In this document: one piece after another, positions 1-12,169 of the stretch | How positions within the stretch are numbered: the first letter of the stretch is position 1 | Layout of the letters: each line of letters starts with the position of its first letter | Origin: Quercus robur | Lineage: Eukaryota > Streptophyta > Magnoliopsida > Fagales > Fagaceae | Assembly (NCBI RefSeq): GCF_932294415.1 | Contig: NC_065538.1 | Coordinates: forward strand, 24,143,957-24,207,956 | Length of the DNA: 64,000 nt | Direction: 5' to 3' | The notes under the pieces: model-generated | The model's database searches: none | The model's input: only the letters and a program-made list of their open reading frames with translations | What the model was told of the DNA's origin: nothing | Program-made: the position numbers and the translations under genes

Positions 1-665
1 GCATGGCTCCCAGTACGTGTCTAACTAATCGATGCACGGATCCAAGTACGTGACTAACCACCAACTTGAGAGGGATGTTGGCTACAAAGTTCTTTAGTTC
101 ATCAACACGATGAAGATCACAAAACTCCTTGGTTACAAAACCCTACAGCGTACAAACGCAGCAGCTTCTTCAAGAGGAAGATGAACTAGGGCATATATCT
201 TTGGTCACAATATGCTTGTGAAAAACTTTTGCACTGAGTTACATCTCCTTGCATCAACCGTGACGGCCCTTAAAATAATCCTTATATATGTTTAGGGTTG
301 TGAGAAAAGAAAGCCTAAACAAATATACATGGATTGGTGTGAAATCAGATCTGAAAAACTGATTTTTGTAAATCTCAATAGATAGGTTATCTATCGAGTA
401 GCTGTTGAGCATCGAGATAAACAAGCCTTTTAAACCTCAATAGATGCTATCTGTCGAGCTAGCTATCGAGCTTTAAAATATAGCACTTCTTCACTTGTTT
501 ATTGGACAGATTTGCATGGCTTTAACACTTGGACTTGAACTCTTGTTCCTTGAAGTATTAAACACATCCTAGATCTACCTAATTACAAATAAAGTGCATT
601 TTGTCATAGGATTAGCCAATTTTAAATGACATATGTTCCTAACATGATTCACACATGTTCTAACA
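1..665 (-). repeat. 3' LTR of left copia element (partial)
   Basis: It matches the last two thirds of 7685-8697 with small indels. In a 60-base sample around 61-120 I counted about seven mismatches, so the insertion is old. It ends in CA at 664-665 (TG in element orientation), followed by the polypurine tract. Confidence 0.88.
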
Positions 666-680
666 ATCTCCTTCTTTGGA
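666..680 (-). other. Polypurine tract of left copia element
   Basis: The minus strand reads TCCAAAGAAGGAGAT directly before the 3' LTR, the expected place for plus-strand priming. Confidence 0.7.
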
Positions 681-1222
681 AATCCATGACAAAACCACAA
701 CAAACAAATGAACATATGAGATAAGTCATAAATCACTAAACTCATACTCACTTGTTGAATACAATAAAATCTAATCCTAATACAAACTTTTGAAAAACTT
801 TGCAAGAAGAGAGTTCATGGTAAGAAAGACTTTGACAATCTATATTTATGAAATACTTTAAACAAAACTCATCACGGCATTAGTGTGAAACAAAAATATA
901 AAAGATTGCATACAAATAATAAGAAGCATGTGCATAAAGAGAGAAAAGAAACAACACATGAAGAGATAAGTGAAAGAATGTAATAACAACCTCAATATAT
1001 ATAACAAAATGAATACAAGGTTTGCTATCACAAAGTAAGAACAATGTATCTAAAAAGTAAAGAAAAGAAAAGAATACATAAGTCCTCACTACATCCCTCA
1101 TAAACAAAAACACTCCCCCTAACAAAAAAATCTCCTATACTAACTCTCCCACTAAGAACATGGCTACTCTCATACCCAAAACTACTCCCCATTTTTGTCA
1201 CAAATGACAAAGGGCAAGTAAC
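681..1222. other. Internal copia sequence without a gene
   Basis: This is the stretch between the polypurine tract and the end of the extra ORF. It is AT-rich and I see no conserved coding signal; it is probably the 3' untranslated part of the element. Confidence 0.5.
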
Positions 1223-2410
1223 TTAAGCAGTCATCTCGTCGTCAGCAGAAGAGCTAGCATCCTCATCCTTATCATCATCAACATCGTCATTGTCATTGTC
1301 ATTGTCATCGTCATCGTCCTTAGATGCCTCTGGAGAAGGAGAGGGAGACTCCATGAAGCCACCAAGGCAATTTTGTCGTCATGCAATACAACCGATACGG
1401 GTGTTCACCTGACACAATTCATCACTGAGTGTGTCAAGATGAGCATCCATGCGCTGAAACTGTACCATGACTGCCTTAAGGGTCACACCACTCGTAGAAG
1501 AAGGAGTGGATGTGGATGGAGCAAAAGATGCCGAAGGAGTCGCCATCTCAGTCTATGGTCGCTTAGGTTGAAGCTGGGTCTCGCTCTGTCGAACGGTCGT
1601 TGCGTCTATGGCATATATGACGGAGAAGTGTGTAGACTTAGGATAGGATACAGACGTATGGCAGAGAATTCACGTGATAGCTAAAGGGAAAATGAGCTTA
1701 TCACGGGTCGTCGAATCCTTATAGAAATCTATAAGGAAGAGTATGAAGTGAGAGGGAAAGTCAATAGTGAGTCCCTTAAGTAGGGACAACAAAAATCGAG
1801 CACGAGGCTTAGTAATGGAGTTATGGTAAGACAAAGGATGGAGAACAAATGTCATCACCATGTTAAGGAACCTCGGACCTTTTGCAAAGCCTGAGTAAGG
1901 GGTGTTTTGATGATCACCCTAAGATGAAGGTGTCTCACAGAAGAGAGACGAGAGTTCGTCTTTAGACACAGTCTTAAGATGATCATAGCTGGGGTAGTTA
2001 GGATGTACTACCCTCGTTACATGTAACACCTCGGATATAAGATTTGGAGTGACTACTATGCGTATACCCCGAACTCGAGTGAAGAAATAAGGTACAAAAT
2101 AATCAAATCCGTGCATGTTGGAGTAAAACTCCTGTATGGTCAAGGAGGGACAAGTGACCGAGATGCCACAAAGTGACTCCCAACCCCTACTATAGATGAT
2201 AGTGGGAAGGTTAGTATCGGAAAAATCTGATAGGACGACTTGGCATTCTGAATGAATGTTATGTCATGAAAAGTTCTCCGAGAAGTCTGTACAAGCCTTC
2301 TCATCACGGAACCGAATGTGAGAGGGGTTAAAATTAATAGGGGAAGAAGAAGAAGATGCCTCGGAATGAAGAGGGTTTTGGGATGGAATAGACTTACGTT
2401 TAGGTGCCAT
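1223..2410 (-). pseudogene. Extra ORF of the copia element: putative plant transposon-type protein, five in-frame stops
   Basis: Read from an ATG at 2410 (start MAPKRKS) to TAA at 1223-1225, the frame covers 396 codons with no frameshift. It is interrupted by stops at 2264-2266 (TGA), 1919-1921 (TAG), 1670-1672 (TGA), 1553-1555 (TAG) and 1379-1381 (TGA). The N-terminus is Ser-rich and basic. A conserved middle (EFYSNMHG, FFTRVRG, RFLNMVMTFVLHPLS, RARFLLSLL, DFPSHFI) resembles the family often annotated as putative plant transposon protein. A Ser/Thr/Pro linker and an acidic Asp/Asn/Glu tail follow. A CT microsatellite lies just upstream of the start. The function is unknown; family recognition is from memory. 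Confidence 0.72.
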
Positions 2411-2419
2411 AGAGCAACT

Positions 2420-2422
<3 letters not shown>

Positions 2423-2469
<47 letters not shown>
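2423..2469. repeat. (GA)n microsatellite
   Basis: About 23 GA units. On the minus strand it is a CT tract about a dozen bases before the start of the extra copia ORF, so it would lie in that ORF's leader. Open frames through it (Ser/Leu or Arg/Glu repeats) are not genes. Confidence 0.97.
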
Positions 2470-2472
<3 letters not shown>

Positions 2473-2980
2473 ACCAACACAGATCAGTATCAATAAGAAG
2501 GAAGAAAATTGCTACATATGCATGAAAAATGCATGAACATGTGACATGCAAAAGTAAAAACATCATGGGCTCAACCTAATCCATTCCTACCAGCACACAT
2601 GATTTCAACATAGTAAACACACATCTAAAATGCATGAATCATTGTTAAAATGAAATGTGATGTAATGCATGAGCATATAAGATCATTTAAACAAAACTCA
2701 ACCTAAAAATTTCGCAAAAACCTCATCAATTTTGAAAAACCCCAAAAATTTTCAAAAATAAACCAAAAACCTAGATCTATATGAATGAAATGCAATAAAA
2801 GAGGGAAAACAAGATCATACTTGTGAAGGGAACAACAATCTAGGCCGAAAAATGAGTGGGGAAGAGGTTTGGGGAGGTAAAGAGTCAGAAAGTATCGAGA
2901 GAGATCAGTGAGAAATGAAAAAAAAAAAAATCGTGCTGAACTATATATAGAAAAGCACGAAGCTTGATAGATTGAGAGGT

Positions 2981-3250
2981 GTCGAGATTTAAATCTCGCA
3001 AGATGGAGCCATCGAGGAGCTATCGAAAGGTGTCCACAACAAAGTGACCTCAATGGATCGAGAAGTTATCGAGCATCTATCAAGTATATAGAAACATCCT
3101 CGATGGATCGAGAAGCTGTCAAAAAGCTATTGAGACAAATTCTCAAAAACTTCGATGGATCGAAATTGCAATAACAGTTGTCAAGAAAGGAAGGTCAAGA
3201 GGCTCGATAGATAGCCTAATTGTTGAGAGGTATCGAGAAGCTATCGAGAT
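2981..3250. repeat. TCGA-dense degenerate repeat tract
   Basis: Twelve TCGA tetramers occur in about 270 bases, where about one is expected by chance. Several sit in a recurring unit close to GATCGAGAAGCTATCGAG. Shorter versions of the same motif occur in both LTRs (about 395-470 and 8405-8500). Confidence 0.75.
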
Positions 3251-3388
3251 TGCTCAAAAATAGTTTTTCAAAGAAGAGAAAAACATAGATATGAATGTAA
3301 TCAAACATTCTACTCAACCAAAGATTCAAACAGCATTTTAAGCTTTCAAAAATATCTCTCAATAAGAAAATGTCAAGCATTTAGATCC

Positions 3389-3390
<2 letters not shown>

Positions 3391-3432
<42 letters not shown>
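3391..3432. repeat. (CA)n microsatellite
   Basis: About 20 uninterrupted CA units inside the copia internal region. Confidence 0.97.
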
Positions 3433-3433
<1 letters not shown>

Positions 3434-4330
3434 TAAACAAGTCTAACCAATTTTATATTTTAAAAAGAAGTCGAGACAGTTTAGTGAGCATACATTAATA
3501 CATGTATTCCTTGTGACAGCCAAATCACATTGTACCTGCACATGTATCGAGAGTAGTAAAGAATATTGCGTGTTGTGTGTGAAAAACATCACAAGATTGC
3601 ATTAGTGTCTACATGTTATGACGATTTAAGATATGAGAAAATCACTTTAACTCATACACAATCATAACTGCTTGATGGAGACTATTACCATCGAGGTACA
3701 TCTTATAACTCCTACATCTCCTAGAAGACACGCTTGCAATCATATAAAAAACATTTTGATTCTTTTTGCTTTTATTTTTCTTTGCATATTTTCTTTTGTT
3801 AAGCATATCATGCATGAGCATATAAAAGAGAGAAAAGAAATACCCAATGATGTTAAGCTTTTGACATTGCACTTTTGCTATGTCGAAACATACAGATGTT
3901 ATTTCATGATTGGCGGACAACAGTGGTGAGATGATTATTTATGCCTTTTTTTTAGGATTTTCTAGTCCTTCCCATCAAAAAGAGTAATACGAGTGTTAAG
4001 TACAAGAGATTACTTAATCTTACTCATTACAAATACGAGCCACAAAACTCACTTGCTTAGTTGTGTAGAGATGATCATCTAAGTTACAAAAGATACAAAG
4101 TTTAGAAAACTTTGTTTCAATGTCCATCCAAGGTACACAAGTACCAATGTACACAAAACACACTGTTTTTGTATTTTTCTGAATTTTCAAAAAAAAAATT
4201 TAATGAAAAACAAAATAAAGCAAAACTAAAAACAAAAACAAAAAAACAAAGAACAAAAAAAAATATGTTAAACAAAGCAAAGCATAAAACTAAATTCAAA
4301 TGCATAAGGAAAAAGGAGGAGAAGAGAAGA

Positions 4331-7300
4331 TCAATCCATGGAGATAACACTAATGTTTTGGCGAAGGAATTCAAACCGTTTGCTATCAAGAGGTTTGGTG
4401 AACAAATCAGCCTTCTGATCATCAGTGTGAATGAACTCAAGAGTGAGAGTATCATCTTCGACAAGCTCCCGAATGAAGTGATGTCGAATCTCTATGTGTT
4501 TAGTTCGAGAATGTTGAACAGTATTCTTAGAGATGTTGATGGCACTGGTATTGTCACAATAGATGGTAAGAAGTTCTTGACGAATACCATAATCAAGGAG
4601 GAGTTTCTGCATCCATAGAAGTTGGGTGCAACAACTATCGGCAGTGATGTATTCAGCCTCTGTAGTGGATAAAGAGATGAAATTCTGCTTTTTACTTATC
4701 CATGAGACAAGATTATTACCCACATAAAAATAACCCCCTAAAGTACTCTTTCTATCATCAGCATTCCCAACCCAGTCTACATTAGAATACCTAGTTAAGA
4801 CATCATTTGTGTCCTTGTTGTACCACACACCAAAGATGGCACTATCATGCTTCTATATAGAGACGAATCAACATTTTTACCCAACAAATCAACAGCGAGT
4901 TTAACATTTAGGCTCAGAGGGGTTCTAACAGAACTAGCAAATTTCAAACTAAACTTTTTCACATGATTGTTAGCATATTTAGATTGAGATAGGAATATAC
5001 CTGACTTTTGCTAACAGATCTGCAACCCAAGGAAGTGATTCAACTCTCCAATCATGCTCATCTCGAACTCAGCCTGCATAAGTTTGGAGAAACTATGAGC
5101 AAGTTCATCCTTAGTTGACTCGAAGATGATATCATCAACATAGACTTGAGCAACTATCAACTCGCAGTCTTCCCTTTTGATGAAGAGAGTTTGACCAGCT
5201 TTTCCTCTTGTGAACCCATGTGACACCAAGTATTGTGTGAGCCGATCATTCCAAGTTTTGGGGGCTTGCTTTAAACCATAGAGTGCCTTTTTGAGGTACA
5301 ACACATGATCCGAAAAGTGTGGATCAATGAATCCTTTTGGTTAAGCCATATAGACATCTTTTTTAAGGAACCCATTGAAGAAAGCAGTCTTTACATCCAT
5401 TTGGTTAAGTTTGAACTTTAAGTGACATGCCAGGGCTAGGAGAATCCTGATGGACTCTATACGGGCTATTGCAGCAAGTGTCTCATCATAGTTTACTCCT
5501 TCCATTTGAGAGTATCCTTGAGCCACAAGACAAGCCTTGTTGCAGATTACATTACCCTCCTCATCAGTCTTGTTGCGGAAGATTCACTTTGTGCCAATGA
5601 TGTGCTCACCTTCCGGTCTAGGTACTAGAGTCCAGACATCATTCCTTTGAAACTGAAGCAGTTCATCATGCGTAGCCTCAACCCAGCTTCCATCCTGAAG
5701 AGCTTCCTCAACCTTGGTGGGTCCAACTTGCAACAAATAACAAGAATATGACACAAAGTTAGTAACGCATTTATCAACTGTACGCTTCTTTAGTGTAAAC
5801 TCATTCATACAATAACTTCAGGAGGATGATTTAACTTAATCTTGGAGGAAGGTCCTTTCTCTTCATGGGATTCAGAGTCAAGTGAGGTAGGTATGTCTGT
5901 TGAACCTTCTACAACACTAGGAGTGCTGGGAGTACTTGGAGATGCGGGCTCTTGATCAACAATTTCTTGAACATCCTTGGTCTTGGGAGGAAGAATTGCT
6001 TTGGGGATTTCCTCACTAATTTTCTTAGGACTGGACTTTGAAGCTTCATCAATCACAACATTTATCGTTTCCATCACCTTCTTGGTTCTCTTTTTGTATA
6101 CTCGATAAGCCTTACTTGTAGAGGAGTATCCTAGAAATATTCCTTCTTCACTTCGGGGGTCAAATTTTTCCACATTCTCTCTATCCTTGAGAATGAAACA
6201 AGTACTTCCAAAGATTCTGAAATACTTAACATTTGGCTTACTTCCCTTCCATAACTCATAGGGAGTCTTCTTGGAACTGGGTCTGAAATACACCCTGTTA
6301 ACTATATGACATGCAGTGTTGACGGCTTCTCCCCACAAGTTTCTAGCCACATCCTTATTGTTCAACATGGCTCTAGCCATCTCCTGAATAACCCTGTTTT
6401 TTCTTTCTACTACACCATTCTGCTGAGGAGTAATAGGAGTAAAGAATTCGTGAGATATACCTGATCTAGTGCAAAAGGACTCCATGTAAGAGTTCTCAAA
6501 TTCTTTACCGTGGTCACTTCGAATTCGATCAATCTTTAAGCTCTTCTCATTTTGCAATCTTGTGCATAAGGCTTCAATGTGCTTAGGAGCATTTGATTTG
6601 GATCTTAGAAGAATGACTCAAGTGTACCTAGTGAAGTCATCTACCACAACCATGATGTATCTCTTTCCCCCAAGAGACTTGGTTCTGGTCGGACTCATGA
6701 GATCCAGATGTAGTAGCTCCAATGGTCTAGATGTAGCGGATGTCTGATTGTCCGGATGTTTAGCTTTCATCTGTTTTCCAAGCTGACATGGTCCACACAC
6801 CTCATTGTTCACTCTACTGAGTTTTGGTATCCCCAAGATTGATTCATGCTTAGATACAACTGAAAGATTTTTGTAACTAGTATGTCCCATCCATTGGTTC
6901 CATAGATCTTCATTTGACAATTGAATGCTATTGCACACAATATCTGCATCAGGAACTAAACAATAACAATTGTCTAAAGTTTGAACACCACTTATGAGTT
7001 TCTTTCCAGACTCATTCAACACAATGCATTTCCCTTTTGAGAATAGCACCATAAAGTCTTGATCACATATTTGACTTATGCTCAACAGGTTCACTCTCAG
7101 ACCTTCTACATATAGCACATTTGCAATGTCTAGCAGTTGAGGTAGTGAAATGGTTCTCTTTCCTTTAATTTGTGATTTTCTTTCATCACCAAAGGTGATA
7201 TTACCACCTTTCTTAGACTCGAAAACCTTAAAGAGAGATCGGTCTCCAGTCATGTATCTTGAGTAGTCGCTGTCAAGGTACCACAAACATGTGTCCATAA

Positions 7301-7661
7301 CCTGAAATGCAGACTTCATCATGAAGCACACCTCATGCTTAGATGACAAATTAGTGAGAATGGTGGTTTCTCTCATATTCCATTTACGAACAAAGCTTTT
7401 AACTTTCACTCTTCTCAAACAAACTTCTTTGTACATTTTCATTCTGAGACAGTCTAGTTTCTTCTTTGTCAAGCTAAGATCTTTTCCAATAATCATCATG
7501 ATAGATTTCAAATAACTTTTAGACTTAAATTTTCTGATACACTTAATCAAGTAGAGATTAGAAAAACAAGATGTATTTGAAAATGAAGATCTTTTCATGC
7601 CGGTTGCAGCCATGACAATAGGGGTCAATTGGATCATATAGCAAAGATTAACCCTAATCAA
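4331..7661 (-). pseudogene. copia pol (integrase, reverse transcriptase, RNase H), broken; gag mostly missing
   Basis: The pre-integrase module (CGPCQLGKQ) and the integrase core with both Asp motifs (LHLDLMS, RSDHGKEF) and the Glu motif (QQNGVVERKN) lie at 7661-5805, interrupted by a TGA at 6618-6620. The frame shifts near 5806. Reverse transcriptase follows at about 5805-5011, with YVDDI near 5150 and stops at 5584 (TGA), 5341 (TAA) and 5011 (TAG). RNase H at 4828-4331 has SLSTTEAEY and HIEIRHHFIRE. Around 4825-4845 the reading changes frame and about 60 expected residues between the YRSM and WYN motifs are missing. Upstream, only about 130 residues precede the integrase module, so the gag capsid region appears deleted. 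Confidence 0.9.
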
Positions 7662-7669
7662 AGTGTGTC

Positions 7670-7682
7670 TACTCTGATACCA
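7670..7682 (-). other. Primer-binding site (tRNA-iMet type)
   Basis: The minus strand reads TGGTATCAGAGTA two bases inside the 5' LTR, the standard copia primer site complementary to the initiator tRNA-Met 3' end. Confidence 0.88.
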
Positions 7683-7684
7683 CT

Positions 7685-8697
7685 TGATAAGCCAAGAATG
7701 TATTGTCCCCTTGTGATAAATTAACCAATTAATTAGCCAAGTTAATTAATTAATTCAATTAACATGCAATACATGTGGTAGCATAAACAAATCACTAACT
7801 AATTTAATATGCAGCAGAAAATAAAGTTAACACGGTGATTTGTTTGCAAATAGGGAAAACCTTCAAGGTAAAATCCCTACCTAGTTTTAAAATCACCACT
7901 CTTGAGAATCCACCATTATCACAACAAACGGTTATAAGTAAAGGAATCTTAATACCTTATACCAACCTACAGTTGAACCCTTATCCTAATACACAATTTG
8001 ACTTGTTCTGTAGTGACAATCTCTCCTTTCAATACACGACTCCCAATACGTGACTAATCAATCGATGCACGGATCCAAGTACGTGACTAACCACCAACTT
8101 GAGAAGGATGCTGACTGCAAAGTTCTTCAATTCATTAACACGATGAAGATCACGAAACTCATTAGTCACAAAATCCTATGGCGTACAAATGCAGCAGCTT
8201 CTTCAAGAGAAAGATGAACTAGGGCATATATCTCTGGTTACAATATGCTTGTGAAAAACTTTTGCACTGAGTTGCATCCCCTTGTATCAGCTGTGACGGT
8301 CCTTAAAATAATCCTTATATATGTTTAGGATTGTGAGAAAAGAAAGCCCAAACAAATATACATGGATTGGTGTGAAATCAGATATGAAAAATTGATTTTC
8401 GTAAATCTCAATAGATAGGTTATCGATCGAGCAACTGTCGAGCATTGGGCTAAATAAGCCTTTTAAATCTCAATAGATGCTCTCTGTCGAATTAGCTGTC
8501 GAATTTTAAAATCCAGCACTTCTTCACTTGTTTCTTGGATAGATTTGCATGGCTTTAACACTTGAACTTGAACTCTTATTCCTTGAAGTATTAAGCATAT
8601 CCTAGATCTACCCAATTATAAGTAAAGTGCGTTTTATCATAGGATTAGCTAATTTTAAATGACATATGTTCCTAACATGATTCACATATATCCAACA
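7685..8697 (-). repeat. 5' LTR of left copia element
   Basis: A 1013-bp repeat starting TG and ending CA on the plus strand. Its right two thirds align to 1-665; the primer-binding site adjoins its left end. Confidence 0.88.
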
Positions 8698-8731
8698 TTT
8701 AGTCGATGTGTGATACACATTATTTATTTAA

Positions 8732-9128
8732 GGACAAAATTTAGTTACAAAATTGGTTGTAGCCTAAGACTACAAACTTACTCAATATCATTAACATTAC
8801 TATATATTTCGAAAATCTAACCGTTGGATTGCATATTCATTACGCTCTTAATATACATATCAAATTTTGTGCCACTTAGATATTATTTACTATATGATCT
8901 ATAAGACTATATTTTATGCATAATTTTAAACTACAAAAACTTGTAATTTAAACAATTTATTGATGACATAGTTATTGATCTCTAATTTTCTAGAAATTTT
9001 ACAAGAATGGAAGATATAAGAATAAGATGTAATCTAATGTTATATTTGTCAAAATTTACGTCCAATAAAAGTATATTGAATAAGGCTGTAGCCTTAAGTT
9101 ATAACCAATTTTGTAGTTAAACTTTGAC
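8732..9128. mobile_element. Mutator-like MITE with ATTTATTTAA target duplication
   Basis: The ends form an imperfect terminal inverted repeat sharing TACAAAATTGGTT within the outer 30 bases. The 397-bp body is AT-rich with no coding capacity. It is flanked by identical ATTTATTTAA at 8722-8731 and 9129-9138. A 9-10 bp duplication suggests the Mutator superfamily. Confidence 0.78.
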
Positions 9129-9138
9129 ATTTATTTAA

Positions 9139-9745
9139 TTTTTAAATGTTACACAAGTCTTATAATTAAATAAAAATTTAAGGGAATTGGAGGGATTTTA
9201 TCCATTGGTAATTATATTATGACAGGAAGGAAGTAGAGTGGGTCACGGAATTGTGGGTCATGGGATTTGAAACACGCTGTGGGCTAATGCATGCATGTTC
9301 CCTCTATGTGGACAATTAGATTTGGGACAAAATACGTCCTACCATGGCCAAGGGAATGGTCACATTTTTGGGTCCATTGGAATTTATTGGGGATATTTTA
9401 GTAGCCTGCTCATGTGTTTCAAAATGGTCCATTTATTCAGATTTTCGCATGAGTGGCACCTCAACTTACACGTGGCAAATTACCATTGTCTTGAATGCTT
9501 TGGCCCATGGATTTGTTTATTTTAAGAGTTGGATCCATGGACATTGTACAAACTAAATTTTGGTCATAAAATCTTGGACTAGTAACCAAAACCTCATGGC
9601 CCACTAAAAATGTTGGGGATTCACATCCAAAATAAGAAGTTTGAATATGTTAACCTTAAGTTCCAGTGATAATTCATAATTGACATCTTTTAGGGTGCCA
9701 TAAGTTTGTGATTTGAAACTCATCTCCCTCCACTATTTATCTCTA

Positions 9746-9805
<60 letters not shown>

Positions 9806-11983
9806 GTTAAGCTTTACTTGATCACTAAAAAAAAATTGTTAAGCTCTACATCATATTGAGAGGGGAGGGATGAAAGCGATTGCTTCTTGTTGTGTAGCCT
9901 TTGAGCCCTAATTATTTTTTCCATCAAATTGTATAAATGTATGCTAACCCCTAAATAAAGAATATCATAAAATTAAAAGGGACACTCTACCTAGATATTT
10001 TTTGACAACTGTAGATACAATTGTGTAATTTCTTAAATCTGCACATGATATCTTTCAATTAAATTCACCCCCTTGTTCATTATCCAATAATAATAATAAT
10101 TCATTCACCTGTTTATTTTGTTAAATTCAATAAAAAAAATTATTTTGTAAGAGCAATTAAATTTAACTATATATATATATATCATTTATCAATAAAATCA
10201 CATGGTTGAATTTAATTGAAAAACCTTAGAAATTATAACAAAATTTTACTCTAAGTTTGAATATTTGAAATGCACAGAACATATACACGCTTACAAAATC
10301 AGCCAACCTGGGTTTAAGCCACTTTTTGGTACAAAACCAAATGGACTATTCAAAAATAAACCCCCAAATTCTTGTAAAACATAATTGTCATAGCACCCAT
10401 TCAAAATTTTTTGAGTAGGAGTATAAAAGGGTTGGGCCAAGTTGAGGGAGATGAAATGTCAAGATTACCCTCCACTTGTCGATCCTTTTGCTTTAAATAA
10501 TAAGGGTATAATAGTAATTATATTCTATATATCATTCCACTTTTCCATCATCTTTGCTAAACACATATGGTGAAATGCATATATATTTTCCATTCTCCTA
10601 ACATATATTTTATTCACTTACTTTTTCATCCTCCCAACCAAATAGAGCATAAATTTATTTCAAACATAAGTTGAGCTTGAGTTCATTACCAATTAAATTA
10701 AATTATCAAACTTGGTTCATTTTTATTTATTGAACACCATTACATTTTTTTTTTTAATCTATTCACAAATCTATGATGATGATTAATAACTAAATATAAT
10801 TAAAAGGTTTCATTCAAGTTGCACCAAGTATAACTTTACACAATATTTCACCACTTAATATTTTTCTTATTAGATATGAAATTTGACAAATCTATTTTTG
10901 GATTACATTTTCTTCTTATACTCTCCATGTTGTAAAATTTCAAAATCATCAAAGATCAATAACCATCTCATCTATAATGTTTAAATTTCAAGATTTTTTT
11001 TTTAATTATGAATAAAAAATGAGCTTATGGACCAAATAGTAAATAATAGTCAATTTCCTCAAAATTAATTTTAGTATGCATATTAAAAACATAAAGAACA
11101 TATAATTTAATAATAAATTTGTTAAAATTCACATTATATATATATTGAGTGGTATAATATTGATTAAAGTTATAACATGTATAAATTGAACTCAACTATA
11201 ATTGAAATTATATTGTCTGATCAAGTTAATCAACTAAAATTATTTTGTTTATGAACCCATAAAAATTATTCTATATTTATCCTTTGCTGCGGAATATGAA
11301 ATCTTATTTGTGCACCTTCGTTTTTCATCCATTTTACGATAATTTCTCTTATACCAATTCATTATTCAATAATTTCCTCTTATTCCAATTGAACCACAAC
11401 TTCGGATATATACAAAGAAAAAGTAGTCACCATGCCTGTCTGTCCCATATTTATTCTAATACCATTTTTTTTTTCACAAACCTTTTCCAACCTAGACAAG
11501 GAGGAGTTCTAGATGTACTCTTTTTTTCTTTTTCTTTTTTCCTCTCAGCAACGCAACCACAAATTTCCATGGATCCTAGAAGCTCATGGGTCATGAATCC
11601 TATTTTTCATGGCCAATTCAACCACAGATTTCCCATGTACTTCCTCCACTAATAAAGAGACTTTAATCCTTTTGCTTTCGATATGAGATATATGCATATG
11701 CCAATATCGTATTTGAAGATATTGCAATCACGTGTAGTTCACATGCACGTAGGTCCATTGTGCATCATACATGTCATGATACGTGCCACCCGTTACATAT
11801 CTTGATAATCAACGGTTCTGATATCGTCCACATGGAGTGCAAAAGGTCCCACAACTAATCAAATGTATTATGTATAGTTTAATTACGCAAAAGGTTTTGT
11901 TGCATATTTATATGCAGCAATTATTACAAAATGGGTTATGTGGTAGTAAAAAGAGAGTGACAAGTGTTTAAGAGTACACTTAT
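9139..11983. other. AT-rich spacer without recognised genes
   Basis: It contains an AT microsatellite (about 9748-9805) and poly-T/A runs. Open frames of 60-122 codons near 9295-9556 and 11284-11652 show no family resemblance or splice context and are treated as chance. Confidence 0.6.
9748..9805. repeat. (TA)n microsatellite
   Basis: Nearly uninterrupted TA dinucleotides over about 58 bases, with one GTA interruption. Confidence 0.97.
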
Positions 11984-11992
11984 TATATGTAT

Positions 11993-12160
11993 GAGAGATG
12001 CTACATCTACAACATTTTTACAACAAATCACAGGTGGTTAGTTGTTATTGGTTCAAATTTCAAACTAATGCTAAGATTACTTTTTGCCCCAACAATAACT
12101 ACTAGTAACAACTTGCCACTTAGAATTTGTTGTAAAAATGTTGTAGACATATCATTTCTC
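11993..12160. mobile_element. 168-bp Mutator-like MITE with 9-bp target duplication
   Basis: The terminal inverted repeats share CTACAACATTTTTACAACAA close to each end. The element is bounded by identical TATATGTAT at 11984-11992 and 12161-12169. It is non-coding. Confidence 0.88.
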
Positions 12161-12169
12161 TATATGTAT

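Larger units (their letters stand above)
2470..4330. other. Internal copia region between pol and the extra ORF
   Basis: No conserved coding signal was seen. It contains the TCGA-rich tract and the CA microsatellite listed separately, and a lysine-rich A-tract region at 4190-4320. It may hold the promoter or splice acceptor for the extra ORF, but nothing in the sequence proves that. Confidence 0.5.
1..8697 (-). mobile_element. Old Ty1/copia LTR retrotransposon, decayed, 3' LTR cut by window edge
   Basis: Positions 1-665 and the end of 7685-8697 are diverged copies of one sequence. Between them lie copia integrase, reverse transcriptase and RNase H fragments, all on the minus strand. The 5' LTR is therefore the right one. 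A primer-binding site complementary to initiator tRNA-Met lies beside it, and a purine tract (minus strand, 666-680) lies beside the left LTR. The order integrase before reverse transcriptase is the copia order. The 3.6 kb between RNase H and the 3' LTR is unusually long and holds an extra ORF. The copy is dead: it has in-frame stops, a frameshift and deletions. The target duplication cannot be checked because the left end is outside the window. Confidence 0.93.

Noticed and set aside
2140..2566. Open frames encoding Ser-Leu or Arg-Glu repeats.
   Set aside because: They are translations of the GA microsatellite; only the part from 2410 downward on the minus strand belongs to a recognisable ORF.
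4112..4618. 168-codon plus-strand open frame.
   Set aside because: It is the shadow of the minus-strand copia RNase H plus a lysine-rich A tract.
9295..9556. Two overlapping open frames of 70-76 codons.
   Set aside because: Overlapping frames with no recognisable product; the GC-richer stretch alone is not enough.
11284..11652. 122-codon plus-strand open frame.
   Set aside because: AT-rich, no domain, no promoter or splice context; likely chance.
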